DNA of 64,000 nucleotides. It comes from an uncultured Clostridium sp. (lineage in GTDB: Bacteria > Bacillota > Clostridia > Lachnospirales > Lachnospiraceae). The position numbers and the translations under genes are program-made. The stretch is taken from NCBI RefSeq assembly GCF_900547735.1, contig NZ_URHZ01000008.1, forward strand, positions 1 through 64,000, in the 5' to 3' direction. Positions 51,176 to 60,424 of the stretch are shown here, one piece after another (the first letter of the stretch is position 1; every line of letters begins with the position of its first letter). The notes below the pieces were generated by a model. That model saw only the letters and a list, made by a program, of their open reading frames with translations. It ran no database searches and was not told where the DNA came from.

Positions 51176-53407
51176 TTATTCCTGAAGGTACAGCGTCATT
51201 TTACCCATTAATTCCTCCACCGCCTGATCAAGTGATATTGCTCCGTCAAAATAATTTCCCGAATAGGTCAGCAGAATCTCTTTTAATTTTCCGTTTCTTC
51301 CCGCAGAGTGTTCCACGCTCCTGCAGAATTCCGCCAGCCTCCGGCGCAGGGGCTCGCCGGGCCAGGAGGTTTTGAACTCATACGTTCTTCCGTCGATGCC
51401 GTCTATCGGGCCGCCGTATGCATCGGCCGAATTCCGTTCGGTTCCACATAAAAATTCCAGCGCATTTCCATTGACCGAAAATCCGTCATAAAAATCGGAG
51501 CGCTGCACCTTCTCCGACAGAGCGGTTCTCAAAAATTCAATTGCTTTCTCTTTATTTTCACCGGCATTATTGATTCCGATTGTGCCGTACGGCAGATAGG
51601 TTTTGTTCAGCACCGTCATATCCGCCATAAGCTCTCCCATTGCCTGCTCCATGATGGACGTACCCTGGCTGGATTCAAAAAAGCCCGCTGTCTCTTCGGA
51701 ATGCAGGAATGTCCCCTTCTCCAGCAGCCCCCATATATTCGTGGGCCTGTTGTCCCTTGTGCCGTCGGACATACGGCTTCCATCAAAGATTTCCTTCATA
51801 CAAAGGAGGAAATTCCTTAATTCCTGTTCCTTTATCACGCCGTCTTCACCGACCGCATCACCCAGAAATGCGTCCGCATAGAGGGAAAGAAATGCGTTCC
51901 TGTCAACAGTCCCGAATATTTGTCCGTTTTCATGTGTCTGAACCAGATTTGCTAGGGTATCTAATCGTCCTGCCTCCTGTAGCACTTCTTTCCTGCCGAA
52001 AGTCATGGGGAGCCCGATTTTTACCGGCACCGAGTAAATGCGCCCGTCCAGACGGCTGCCGTCCGCGATATTTGCCAGAAAATCGCCGGAGGAAATAAGA
52101 GATTCAACCACGTCCGTTATGTCTTCCAGGACCCCTTTTTCAATATAGGAGGTTTCCGATAATCCGTCTAAAATAAGAATATCCGGGCCTTTGCCCGCCA
52201 GCAGTTCCGTATTTAAAGTCCTTACATAGTCATCGGGAACCGCCCCGTCTCCCTCTTCCATCAGGGGTTCAAATTCCACCCTCACATCGGGATTCTCAAT
52301 CTGATAGACACTGACCGCCTGCCTGATCGTCTGATTGTCATAAAGGCCGAAAATGGTAAGCACCGTCTCCGGTTCAGAAGGCATATCCGGCTGATAAACA
52401 TAGCGGACAAGCTTGCTGGTTTCATCCATGGAGTCATAATAAACAAAATAATCATCCTCTTTTCCGCGGGCAAATCCGGTCGGATAAAACTGAGGAGAAC
52501 CCATGGTATTTCTGTCCCCCTCCACTATCTGCTCCCAAATGTCCGAACCGTTTTTCAAAATCTGGATTCCTTCGTTCGAAACCAGGCTTACGTCGCCGTT
52601 TTCACCGGCAATCACCTTTGCCTCATAAAAGCTGTTCAGTTCAAGAGGGTACTTTGCCTTTTCCGTCCCCTTATCTCCATCATATAATATCAGGCTCCGG
52701 GATGCCTCGTCAATGACATAAAACTGGTTACGGCCGACCGTAAAATGGCTGCCGTCGCCTATTGTCTCTGCAATTTTGTGCTGCCCCGATGTATCATACA
52801 GGAGGAGCCTGCCACTCCCCGAGTCCAGAAGAAGATTTCCGTTTTCGAGTGCCGTGATCCTGTCCGGATAATAGGCATATCCTATTTCATTTTTCTCCTC
52901 CAGCAGGGGCATCTGGATTTCCCGGCCGTTTTCCCAGTCCTCCGTTACAATAATCCGATGCCTGACCGTTACTTCCTCATCATCCTCATCCGAATAGACC
53001 GCATACAGCCTTTTATCCTCTCCGTACGAAATATCGGCCCTGCCGTATTCATATGACAGCTCGAGCCGGTTCAGCCATCCGCATTCCTTTTCTTCCCATG
53101 ACATATCCTCCGAGAGCAGATAACCGGTGAACTCCGTCACCCCATTTATGTCCCTCCGGGTAAACAACAGCGGTTTCCCGTCCGGCCCGTCCTGGAAGCT
53201 GATTACGGAATCAAATGTAATTCCCTCCGGCAGCGGAATTTCACTCTCCACATATCTTCCCATGGCCTGGTTTTTCTGTTCTCTGCCCGTGTCCTCCCCC
53301 GAACCGGACACTACTTTTCCATCCTTTCCGCACCCATACAGGGTGGCTGATATAAGTAAAAGTGACGCCGCTTGCAGGAGCGCCCTTCTGCCTCTGAATT
53401 TTATCAT
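51176..53407 (-). CDS. Large lipoprotein: propeller-like part plus solute-binding domain
   Basis: A 743-residue lipoprotein from ATG 53407 (AAGGAG 7 bases upstream), lipobox TLYGC. Residues about 40-330 have repeated short strands ending in phrases such as GRLLLYDTSG and SLILYDGDKG, suggesting a beta-propeller. From about 340 on, VFQIENPDVRVEFEPL-like, PDILILDGL and IFGTVDRNAFLSLYADAFLG-like phrases fit an extracellular solute-binding protein (family 1). As first gene of an operon with a two-component system and without a permease, it is more likely a sensor component than a transporter part. Confidence 0.8.
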   Translation of the reverse strand: MIKFRGRRALLQAASLLLISATLYGCGKDGKVVSGSGEDTGREQKNQAMGRYVESEIPLPEGITFDSVISFQDGPDGKPLLFTRRDINGVTEFTGYLLSEDMSWEEKECGWLNRLELSYEYGRADISYGEDKRLYAVYSDEDDEEVTVRHRIIVTEDWENGREIQMPLLEEKNEIGYAYYPDRITALENGNLLLDSGSGRLLLYDTSGQHKIAETIGDGSHFTVGRNQFYVIDEASRSLILYDGDKGTEKAKYPLELNSFYEAKVIAGENGDVSLVSNEGIQILKNGSDIWEQIVEGDRNTMGSPQFYPTGFARGKEDDYFVYYDSMDETSKLVRYVYQPDMPSEPETVLTIFGLYDNQTIRQAVSVYQIENPDVRVEFEPLMEEGDGAVPDDYVRTLNTELLAGKGPDILILDGLSETSYIEKGVLEDITDVVESLISSGDFLANIADGSRLDGRIYSVPVKIGLPMTFGRKEVLQEAGRLDTLANLVQTHENGQIFGTVDRNAFLSLYADAFLGDAVGEDGVIKEQELRNFLLCMKEIFDGSRMSDGTRDNRPTNIWGLLEKGTFLHSEETAGFFESSQGTSIMEQAMGELMADMTVLNKTYLPYGTIGINNAGENKEKAIEFLRTALSEKVQRSDFYDGFSVNGNALEFLCGTERNSADAYGGPIDGIDGRTYEFKTSWPGEPLRRRLAEFCRSVEHSAGRNGKLKEILLTYSGNYFDGAISLDQAVEELMGKMTLYLQE

Positions 53408-53534
53408 AAAAATACTCCTTTCCGGCTGAACATCGCCAAACAACTTTTTATGATCGGCATTCTATCACCGCTGTCTCTAAATCATCTCAAATACCGGAGA
53501 CTCTTTTCATTGGCAAAAAATGCACATACCGGCA

Positions 53535-53580
53535 AAATACCGTACCTGCGGCCGTTGAGGCCGCTGATACGGTATTTTAT
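53535..53580 (-). terminator. Terminator of the flippase gene
   Basis: On the minus strand ATAAAATACCGTA...TACGGTATTTT form long outer arms with inner GCGGCC/GGCCGC, ending in TTTT. The hairpin overlaps the stop codon of the flippase gene. Confidence 0.85.
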
Positions 53581-55196
53581 AAAATCATTTTTATTAATAA
53601 CTTTCCGCCCGGAAACTCCAACGCCTCCTCACGTGTAATTCCCTTAAAATTAATCACTTCAAAAAAGTAAAGCAGAATGCTGAACAGGACGGATATCAAA
53701 ATGGCTGTCACATTACTTTTAACATAATGGAAAATCAGGGCATAGAGCCCCCGTCCCAGCGCCCCCATGATGACCGCGCTCAGCAGCGGAATAAAAAATA
53801 CTTTTCTGTACTTATTACGGTATTTTAAGTGCTTGTTCAGATATAACGCATTCAAGATCATAACGATAAGCGGAAACAGTACATTTCCTAAAACTAAGGC
53901 AAATACTCCCATCGGTGTATACCGCAGGCAGATGCACACGGCAAAAACATGGATCACCAGGGCCGCCGCAGAATTGATTACAGGAATTTTCATTCGATTG
54001 ACTCCCTGTAAAACGGTGCTCGTGGTTGTTGAGTATGCATAAAAAATCACCGCACACGATCCCCAGAACAGCATCCGGCTGCCCAGGCCAATGTCATAGG
54101 ACGGGAATAAAAGCTGTAATATGGGCGTTCCAAACGCCATCAGACCGATTGCGCTGGGAATGGAAATATTCATATTAAACAGAAGCGCCTTATCAATATT
54201 GGCCGTAACCCTCTTACTGTCTTTCGTTGCGTGGGAGGCCGCGACACCAGGTATTAACGAGGCGGAAAACGCAGTAGAAATGGCAATCGGCACACTGATC
54301 AGTAATTTATATAACGTGCTGTAACCTCCCTGGAGGGCGCTGATTTCCGCGGCCGATATCTCCTTCTTCCCCATAAGGCCGTTGAACAGCGTGATATCAA
54401 TAATTCCGCTGATTTGGTAGATGGTCTGGCTTAAAATTATAGGAATCATCGTGGCAATGATAACGAGATAGATATTTAATGTTTTGTTCACCGGCTTATG
54501 GTCACACCGGATTTGCTTAAAAAGCCGCGGAAGGTTAACTCCCATAGCCAGCATCAGAAACAGGAGGCCGCCGAGCGCTCCGATACAGGTGCCTAAGGTT
54601 CCGCCCGCCGCCCCCCATGCAGCCTGTCTGTCAAGATCCGAATATAAACCTACAAAATAAACAGCCGCTCCGATGCTGACAAGGGCATTGATAATTTGCT
54701 CGATGATCTGGGAAACGGCAGTCTGAACCATGTTGCCCGTGCCCTGGAAAAAGCCCCTCATCACTCCCATCAATGAGACAAAAAAGATCGTCGGCGCCAG
54801 TATTTTTAACGATACCGCAATCCCGGTATAATTGCTGAAAAAAGCTTTTTCTACCCACTGTGCATTGAAAAACAAAAACAAAGCCGCAATCCCGCCCGAA
54901 ATCGCTGAAAATATCATCGCATTCAGCAGACACTTACAGCCGTTCCTGTATTCGGAACGGCTGAACTTTATGGAAATCAGTTTAGACACGGCGGTCGGCA
55001 TACTGTAGGAGGACAGTATCAGCAAAATATTGTAAACCTCAAATGCGGCGGAATAAATTCCCATCGCATTCTCACCAATGATATTAGCCATGGGTATCCG
55101 GTAAAGCAGCCCTATGATTCTGACCACCACCGATGCCATAGCCAGTATGCTCCCCTGTTTTATGATATTGGAATTGATTACGTTTTCTTCTTTCAT
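53577..55196 (-). CDS. Polysaccharide/lipid flippase (MOP superfamily, SpoVB/MurJ-like)
   Basis: A 539-residue protein with about 14 membrane segments. The start IIKQGSILAMASVVVRIIGLLYRIPMANIIG (key part RIIGLLYRIPMANIIG) and SYSMPTAVSKLISIKFS are characteristic of the Wzx/SpoVB/MurJ branch. It probably flips lipid-linked wall or capsule precursors. It stands alone between two terminators, with no glycosyltransferases nearby. Confidence 0.9.
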   Translation of the reverse strand: MKEENVINSNIIKQGSILAMASVVVRIIGLLYRIPMANIIGENAMGIYSAAFEVYNILLILSSYSMPTAVSKLISIKFSRSEYRNGCKCLLNAMIFSAISGGIAALFLFFNAQWVEKAFFSNYTGIAVSLKILAPTIFFVSLMGVMRGFFQGTGNMVQTAVSQIIEQIINALVSIGAAVYFVGLYSDLDRQAAWGAAGGTLGTCIGALGGLLFLMLAMGVNLPRLFKQIRCDHKPVNKTLNIYLVIIATMIPIILSQTIYQISGIIDITLFNGLMGKKEISAAEISALQGGYSTLYKLLISVPIAISTAFSASLIPGVAASHATKDSKRVTANIDKALLFNMNISIPSAIGLMAFGTPILQLLFPSYDIGLGSRMLFWGSCAVIFYAYSTTTSTVLQGVNRMKIPVINSAAALVIHVFAVCICLRYTPMGVFALVLGNVLFPLIVMILNALYLNKHLKYRNKYRKVFFIPLLSAVIMGALGRGLYALIFHYVKSNVTAILISVLFSILLYFFEVINFKGITREEALEFPGGKLLIKMIL

Positions 55197-55285
55197 CCTG
55201 TTCCCTTTTACTTTATGTTTATGTTTGAACCATATTACTTCATTGGAAGATATTTGTCAAATTTTGGAAGATCCATCCTTTCCAC

Positions 55286-55325
55286 AAAAAAATCCCAGGC
55301 CGGCTATAACCGTCAACCTGGGATT
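55286..55325 (-). terminator. Terminator of the rlmH operon
   Basis: AATCCCAGG (55291-55299) pairs with CCTGGGATT (55317-55325), with an inner CGG/CCG helix; the minus strand then has seven T. Confidence 0.9.
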
Positions 55326-55345
55326 CCTTATTATTGTTAAAATTA

Positions 55346-55477
55346 TCATTTAGCCAACTCCAGAAATGCTTCCATATTTTCTTCAATCAAAGTGTCTGCT
55401 GTCATTTCTAACTTTTTTTCTCTTGCCTCTCTGATTCCTTTTATCGCTTCGTATTCCTCAAACCTATTTTTTAGCAA
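55346..55477 (-). CDS. Small 43-residue protein of unknown function
   Basis: A frame starting with TTG 55475-55477 and preceded by GGGGAG (8 bases) 16 bases after the rlmH stop reads NRFEEYEAIKGIREAREKK, then LEMTADTLIEENMEAFLELAK, a coherent, helical, charged peptide. A nearby ATG (55480) reads MIAKK and stops at once; a one-base change in its A-run would join it to this frame. It is too short for most automatic calls. Family not recognised. Confidence 0.5.
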   Translation of the reverse strand: MLKNRFEEYEAIKGIREAREKKLEMTADTLIEENMEAFLELAK

Positions 55478-55492
55478 TCATGCTTCTCCCCG

Positions 55493-55972
55493 TCATTTGT
55501 GATACGGCTCTCCATTGATAATTCTGTAGCTTCTGTATATCTGTTCCAGCAGAATCACCCGCATCAGTTGATGCGGAAACGTCATTTTTGAAAAACTCAG
55601 TTTATAATCCGCACGGCTCAGAACCTTCTTAGACAGCCCCAATGAGCCTCCGATTACAAACTGGATATGGCTCTCACCCCTGACGCCCAGACCGTCTATC
55701 AACTCCGCCAGTTCCTCCGAGGATACCATGCGGCCGTCGATGGCAAGGGCTATGACATAGGCTCCGTCTTTTACATGGGAGAGGATTTTTTCCCCTTCCT
55801 TGTCCTTTATCTGTTCCTCCATCACCTCGCCGGCCCGGTCGGGCGTCTTTTCATCGGCCACCTGGACGATCTCCAGTTTACAGTATCGGCTCAGCCTTTT
55901 ACTGTACTCCGCAATGGCATCCTCCAGGTATTTTTCTTTGATTTTTCCTACCGTAATCAGTGTGATTTTCAT
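55493..55972 (-). CDS. rlmH: 23S rRNA (pseudouridine-1915-N3)-methyltransferase RlmH
   Basis: A 159-residue SPOUT methyltransferase of exact family length. [20 protein letters not shown], the SAM-knot phrase [10 protein letters not shown] and the end [23 protein letters not shown] are diagnostic. Its ribosome site (GGGAGA) lies inside the end of the esterase gene, and the ATG follows the esterase stop by one base, so the two are translationally linked. Confidence 0.97.
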   Translation of the reverse strand: MKITLITVGKIKEKYLEDAIAEYSKRLSRYCKLEIVQVADEKTPDRAGEVMEEQIKDKEGEKILSHVKDGAYVIALAIDGRMVSSEELAELIDGLGVRGESHIQFVIGGSLGLSKKVLSRADYKLSFSKMTFPHQLMRVILLEQIYRSYRIINGEPYHK

Positions 55973-55973
55973 G

Positions 55974-56999
55974 TTATAAAATCTCCCGTTTCAGAAAGGC
56001 CAGCAGATTCAGTCTTGCCCTGTCTTCCGTATCTTTTCTTCTTCTTTTTACCTTCTTCACTACTTTTCCCTGGGGCGCAATGCGGATCTGGTAGACGATT
56101 TTCATAAATTCCCCTACCTCTTCCCAGGCCTCGCGGCTCTCCGGTATCAAATCGAGTCCCATCTGGAATACATGGAACATTCCGTCATAGACAGAGGTCC
56201 GGACCCGGACACCGGCCTTCTTTGCCTTTTCAGAGACCGACTGTGTGTCACTCAGGAGAACCTCATAGCTTCCCACCTGCATCAGCATCGGAGGAAATCC
56301 CGTATAGTCGCCAAACAGTGGAGACAAATACGGATTCTTCGGATCGGCGTCTCCTATATAACTGCACTGGTAAAGCATATTTTCCTTGGAATTGCCAAAC
56401 AGGGGATCAATCTCATAATTGCTCTCATACGTTTCTCCGCTCAGTGTCACGTCTGTCCAGGGAGACATAGTGATAATTCCTCCGGGGAGCGGCAGTCCGT
56501 GATCCTTTGCATACATGCAGAGAGCCAGAGCCAGTCCCCCTCCCGCCGAGTCGCCCGCCACCACGATCTGATCCGGCTTGTAATTCTTTTCCTCCAGAAG
56601 CCACCGGTAAGCGTACACCGCATCCTCCACAGCAGCGGGAAACGGGTTTTCCGGAGCCACTCTGTAATCAATCGTCAGGACATCGGCGCCGTAACTGAGT
56701 TTTGAATACTTCACGGCAAATCTTCTGTAAATATTCTTCATCGGTCCGATATACCCGCCTCCGTGGAGCTGGAGAATCACCCTTCCGGTCACAACGCTCT
56801 GAGGCCTTAAATATTCCATTACAAAATTATCCGCATCAATTAATTCATATAAATACTCCGCCGGACATCTCCACGCCGGCTCTACCGGATTCTTTCTGAA
56901 CTCACCCGTCTGAATCGGCTTTTTAAGCGCCGTCTCCATTACATCATTCATCATATCCCGGGTCAGGTTTCCTATCATGCTGACATTTTTCTTGCGCAT
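55974..56999 (-). CDS. Alpha/beta-hydrolase (acetyl-esterase, HSL family)
   Basis: A 341-residue esterase with oxyanion-hole motif HGGGYIGP, nucleophile elbow GDSAGGG, aspartate in [14 protein letters not shown]/SPLFGDY neighbourhood and a late histidine in DGMFHVFQM. The end is strongly basic ([14 protein letters not shown]). It lies 87 bases after a condensation-type acyltransferase gene, a pairing that suggests the two act on the same acylated lipid or metabolite. AAGGAG precedes the ATG. Confidence 0.88.
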   Translation of the reverse strand: MRKKNVSMIGNLTRDMMNDVMETALKKPIQTGEFRKNPVEPAWRCPAEYLYELIDADNFVMEYLRPQSVVTGRVILQLHGGGYIGPMKNIYRRFAVKYSKLSYGADVLTIDYRVAPENPFPAAVEDAVYAYRWLLEEKNYKPDQIVVAGDSAGGGLALALCMYAKDHGLPLPGGIITMSPWTDVTLSGETYESNYEIDPLFGNSKENMLYQCSYIGDADPKNPYLSPLFGDYTGFPPMLMQVGSYEVLLSDTQSVSEKAKKAGVRVRTSVYDGMFHVFQMGLDLIPESREAWEEVGEFMKIVYQIRIAPQGKVVKKVKRRRKDTEDRARLNLLAFLKREIL

Positions 57000-57086
57000 C
57001 TGTTTTCTCTCCTTTAAATATCATCCTGGTATCTGCCTTCTCCCCGAGCCAAAAAGTCCGATTCATCGTCCAAATTAACCGGGTAA

Positions 57087-59048
57087 TTAGAAATAAAACC
57101 TTCTTTTCAGTTCCTTTTTCACACTTCTGTCCCCCAGGATTATCGTGATAAACAACACCGAAACCGACAAAATCACGGTAATGACGGACATCAGCGGACT
57201 TGTAATCAACCCTGCCGCCCACAGAATCAGCGGAATAAAGCTGAAAATTGTTATTGCAATCTGGTACATAAAATAGCTTTGCCAGTTCAGCCTGTTAATC
57301 AGAATCAGAAAGACCACGGCTATTACATCGAATAAAATCAGGCTGGGAATCGCATAATTGAATGACCACCGGCTAAACCCCGTCATATAATCGATAATCA
57401 CCAGCAGAACCTGCACTCCAAGGGACTGCCGGATGAGAATTCCCGCCAGACTGGCCCTTCTCATTATGGAGTACCGGAGCGTCATTGCCACATAGGCGAT
57501 ACTCCCTATCGCAATCAGTGACCACCATGTTTCCGTGATGCCATAGGTCAGGACGTTGACGAGTCCCGTTATGGCCGCTGCGGTAAACAGCACCAGATAA
57601 AGGATATTGGTCAGTTTTTTAAGCTTTCCCCGGTCGTAACTGATGGATGGGTAATTCCCTTTGTCATACTTCTGATCCACCGCCCCGTTGCTTTCAAGCT
57701 CCGCCGCCGCGCCTCTCTCTTCCAGGAAGCGGAAAAAATATTCCTGCATTTTGAGGTCGCCGACCGCACTGTTAAACGACAGATAGATTTTGTCCCGGAA
57801 CGCGATCACTCCGCACTTCATCTTCTGCTGCCTAGACACGCCGATCAGTACATGGAAATTCTCCACCATGTCTTCATACTCCGGCTTCAGCGATACCGGA
57901 CCCAAATTGGAAAGAGTCATCGTATATGCCTTGCTGCTTTTCAGAAACACCGCGTTCATGGCGATGTTTTTGACAAAGAGAGGGACGATTCTCACATACC
58001 ATTTTTTCTCATTGGACACATTGTAGGAGATCGTTTCCTCCAGCCGTTCTTTCACAATTTTCTCATCCATCTGCCTTCCGACTTCGGCCAGCACATCCTC
58101 AAACCGCTCCGGCGCTTTCCCGGCAGGCCACGCTATGTTGGTGACGGAAAAGAAATTCGCCATTGTCTCGGAATCAAAAAAGCTACGGAGGTTAATCGGC
58201 AGGTTTAACGCGGCCGGACGCTTCAAAGTCTTCCCATCCGTATAGACCTGAATCAGGGACCAGATTAACGCAGCCGTCAGGTATTTCGTGATACTGACCC
58301 CCTCTTTCCTGCATACGGCCTTCAGAGCGCCGAGAGGGATGCTCCCGTGCAGAACCGACTGGCAGTCTAACGGCAGATATTCCCCATCGATGGAAAGAGC
58401 CTGTTCGGTCTCGTAACGTTTATGGGGGCGCTTGCTGTAATGCCTCAGATAACCGTCCTCCTGCATCCGTTCTATTTTTCCGGTCATTTCCTGTGTTTGT
58501 CCCGTTTTTCCGGTTATTTCCTGCGTTTGTTCCATTCCTCCGGCCGCTTCTGCCGATCCGGCATATTCTGCTTCCTGAGAATTCTCTTTTTTTAGCACTT
58601 TAATGTACAGCTCCAGATAATGTTCCGTCATTTTCTTCAGGAAATTCAAAGCGCCGAGGCCGTCCGTCAATCCGTGGAACACCTCAAAATTAATGCGTCT
58701 GCCATAATAGCTCACCCGGAACGGAAACCTGTGGCTGGCATGGGGATCGATATATTTACATGGATAGGTCCCCTCCTTCTCCACCAGAGGTTCCCTGTTA
58801 TTTGTCTCAAAGTAATTCCAGAAAAATCCCTTGCGCAGTTTCACACGGAAATTCTCAAATTCCGGGAGCGTCAGCTTCAGGGCCTGCTCCAGAAGTTCCG
58901 GTTTTATCTCATTTTTCAGTGATACTGAGAGCCGGAATACATTGCTTAAATCCTCCCCGGCTACAGCAGCAAACAGTTTTGCCGTATTGTCCAGTTTTCT
59001 CCAGCGCGCCCCCTGTATACGCGGTTTTACTCTGTCCTTCTCATCCAC
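57087..59048 (-). CDS. Condensation/BAHD-type acyltransferase with C-terminal membrane domain
   Basis: A 653-residue protein starting at GTG 59048 (GGAAAGG upstream). Residues 1 to about 450 resemble CoA-dependent acyltransferases with the active-site motif HGLTDG (HxxxDG). A threonine/glutamine-rich insert with repeats (TQEITGKTGQTQEMTGK) lies near 175. The last about 180 residues hold six membrane segments. Such fusions occur next to alpha/beta-hydrolases in related gut clostridia, in my recollection. Probable role: O- or N-acylation of a membrane-bound lipid or glycan; the substrate is unknown. Confidence 0.75.
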   Translation of the reverse strand: MDEKDRVKPRIQGARWRKLDNTAKLFAAVAGEDLSNVFRLSVSLKNEIKPELLEQALKLTLPEFENFRVKLRKGFFWNYFETNNREPLVEKEGTYPCKYIDPHASHRFPFRVSYYGRRINFEVFHGLTDGLGALNFLKKMTEHYLELYIKVLKKENSQEAEYAGSAEAAGGMEQTQEITGKTGQTQEMTGKIERMQEDGYLRHYSKRPHKRYETEQALSIDGEYLPLDCQSVLHGSIPLGALKAVCRKEGVSITKYLTAALIWSLIQVYTDGKTLKRPAALNLPINLRSFFDSETMANFFSVTNIAWPAGKAPERFEDVLAEVGRQMDEKIVKERLEETISYNVSNEKKWYVRIVPLFVKNIAMNAVFLKSSKAYTMTLSNLGPVSLKPEYEDMVENFHVLIGVSRQQKMKCGVIAFRDKIYLSFNSAVGDLKMQEYFFRFLEERGAAAELESNGAVDQKYDKGNYPSISYDRGKLKKLTNILYLVLFTAAAITGLVNVLTYGITETWWSLIAIGSIAYVAMTLRYSIMRRASLAGILIRQSLGVQVLLVIIDYMTGFSRWSFNYAIPSLILFDVIAVVFLILINRLNWQSYFMYQIAITIFSFIPLILWAAGLITSPLMSVITVILSVSVLFITIILGDRSVKKELKRRFYF

Positions 59049-59070
59049 GATTTAAGCCTTTCCAAATGTT

Positions 59071-59568
59071 CTAAAATTCCAGAAGCATGTCGTACCATAC
59101 GGCGCCGCCATGAACCGACTGTGATACCCCAAGGTTTACATAACCAAACTTTTCGTAATAATGAATCAGTCTGTCTTTACAGGTGAGAATCAGGCCTTTT
59201 CTTCCTTTTTTCCTGGCATCCTCTATCAGGTGTTCCATCAGCAGAGCCGCCACGCCCCGGTTCCTGTATTCCGGAATAACATCCAGGCCAAAGACACTCT
59301 GATACGCTCCGTCCGCCTTATGCAGGCCGACATTCTCAAACATCTCGTCACATATTGTCCTTTCATCCGTGACACATCCGTTGATAAATCCAATCAGCTC
59401 TCCCTGAAACCCGGCGATAAAAAAGCTGTCGGGAAATGCCTCCAGTCTCTCTTTCAATGCCTCCCGGCCTGCTGCCTCGGCAGATGGAAAGCATCTTGCC
59501 TCCACCTGTGTCACTCCGTCTAAATCATTTGCCTCTGCCTGTCTGATTGTGATATTGAAAGCTTCCAT
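59071..59568 (-). CDS. GNAT-family N-acetyltransferase
   Basis: A 165-residue GCN5-type acetyltransferase with the acetyl-CoA loop VIPEYRNRGVAALLM and the late KDRLIHYYEKFGYVNLG strand-helix. GGAGG precedes the ATG. It is 22 bases before the acyltransferase gene and heads this operon. Substrate unknown. Confidence 0.9.
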   Translation of the reverse strand: MEAFNITIRQAEANDLDGVTQVEARCFPSAEAAGREALKERLEAFPDSFFIAGFQGELIGFINGCVTDERTICDEMFENVGLHKADGAYQSVFGLDVIPEYRNRGVAALLMEHLIEDARKKGRKGLILTCKDRLIHYYEKFGYVNLGVSQSVHGGAVWYDMLLEF

Positions 59569-59624
59569 TCTGCTTTTCCTCCATTTGGTATAAAATGCTG
59601 TAAGTTCTGCATCATAGGATCGTC

Positions 59625-59652
59625 AAAGAGCCTGCACACCGGCAGACTCTTT
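59625..59652 (-). terminator. Hairpin after the response regulator gene
   Basis: AAAGAG-CTGC/GCAG-CTCTTT arms with a single mismatch around a 6-base loop, between the response regulator stop and the GNAT start. Termination is plausible but the T-run is short. No kinase gene lies in this 135-base gap. Confidence 0.55.
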
Positions 59653-59703
59653 ACCAGGACAGACCGTCGAACACGCCTGCCCTGCTCTCTATGTTCTGAA
59701 CCG

Positions 59704-60402
59704 CTAAGCTCTGAAATAATACCCCACTCCCCATTTTGTATGAACATACTTCGGTTCACTGGGACTTGGTTCAATCTTTTCTCTCAGACGCCTTACATGT
59801 ACATCCACCGTACGCACATCGCCTCCGGCGGCCGCCTTATTTCCCCAAACAAAGCGCAGCAGCTCTTCCCTGCTGTAAACTTTATTGGGATTGCAGACAA
59901 AAAGCTCTAAAAGGTCGAATTCTTTGGCCGTCAGATTGATTTCCTTCTCTCCGATGAAAACGCGTCTGCTGTCCGTATCCAGTTTTAAATCCGCCGCCTG
60001 GATTACCTTGCCGCTGCTCTGCTCTTCCTTCTTTGACTTCTTGGCATTACGCCTCATAATCGCCTTGATCCTGGCCTTTACTTCCAGAATGTTAAACGGC
60101 TTTGTTATATAGTCGTCCGCACCGTATTCCAGGCCGAGAATCTTATCCATGTCTCCGCCTTTGGCCGTAACCATGATAATCGGCACCTCGGAAAATTCCC
60201 GGACTGCCTGGCAGACTTCAAATCCGTCAAACTTCGGCAGCATCACATCCAGAAGTACAATATCGTACTCCGTCTCCTTTGCCATCCGGATTGCTTCCTC
60301 TCCGTCATAGGCACAGTCCACTTCCATTCCATCCTGCTCTAAACTGAATCTGATTCCTTTTACAATCAGTTTTTCGTCATCCACAACTAACACTTTTGCC
60401 AT
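59704..60402 (-). CDS. OmpR/PhoB-family response regulator without adjacent kinase
   Basis: A 232-residue regulator: receiver with phospho-acceptor D in DIVLLDVMLPKFDG and K in DYITKPF, linker, and winged helix (LTAKEFDLLELFVCNPNKVYSREELL; YVHTKWGVGYYF). It resembles the WalR/ResD/PhoB group. It lies 22 bases after comEA. Its kinase is not in the window; the gene after it encodes a GNAT protein. Confidence 0.93.
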   Translation of the reverse strand: MAKVLVVDDEKLIVKGIRFSLEQDGMEVDCAYDGEEAIRMAKETEYDIVLLDVMLPKFDGFEVCQAVREFSEVPIIMVTAKGGDMDKILGLEYGADDYITKPFNILEVKARIKAIMRRNAKKSKKEEQSSGKVIQAADLKLDTDSRRVFIGEKEINLTAKEFDLLELFVCNPNKVYSREELLRFVWGNKAAAGGDVRTVDVHVRRLREKIEPSPSEPKYVHTKWGVGYYFRA

Positions 60403-60424
60403 ACTTCCACCTCATACTTATACT

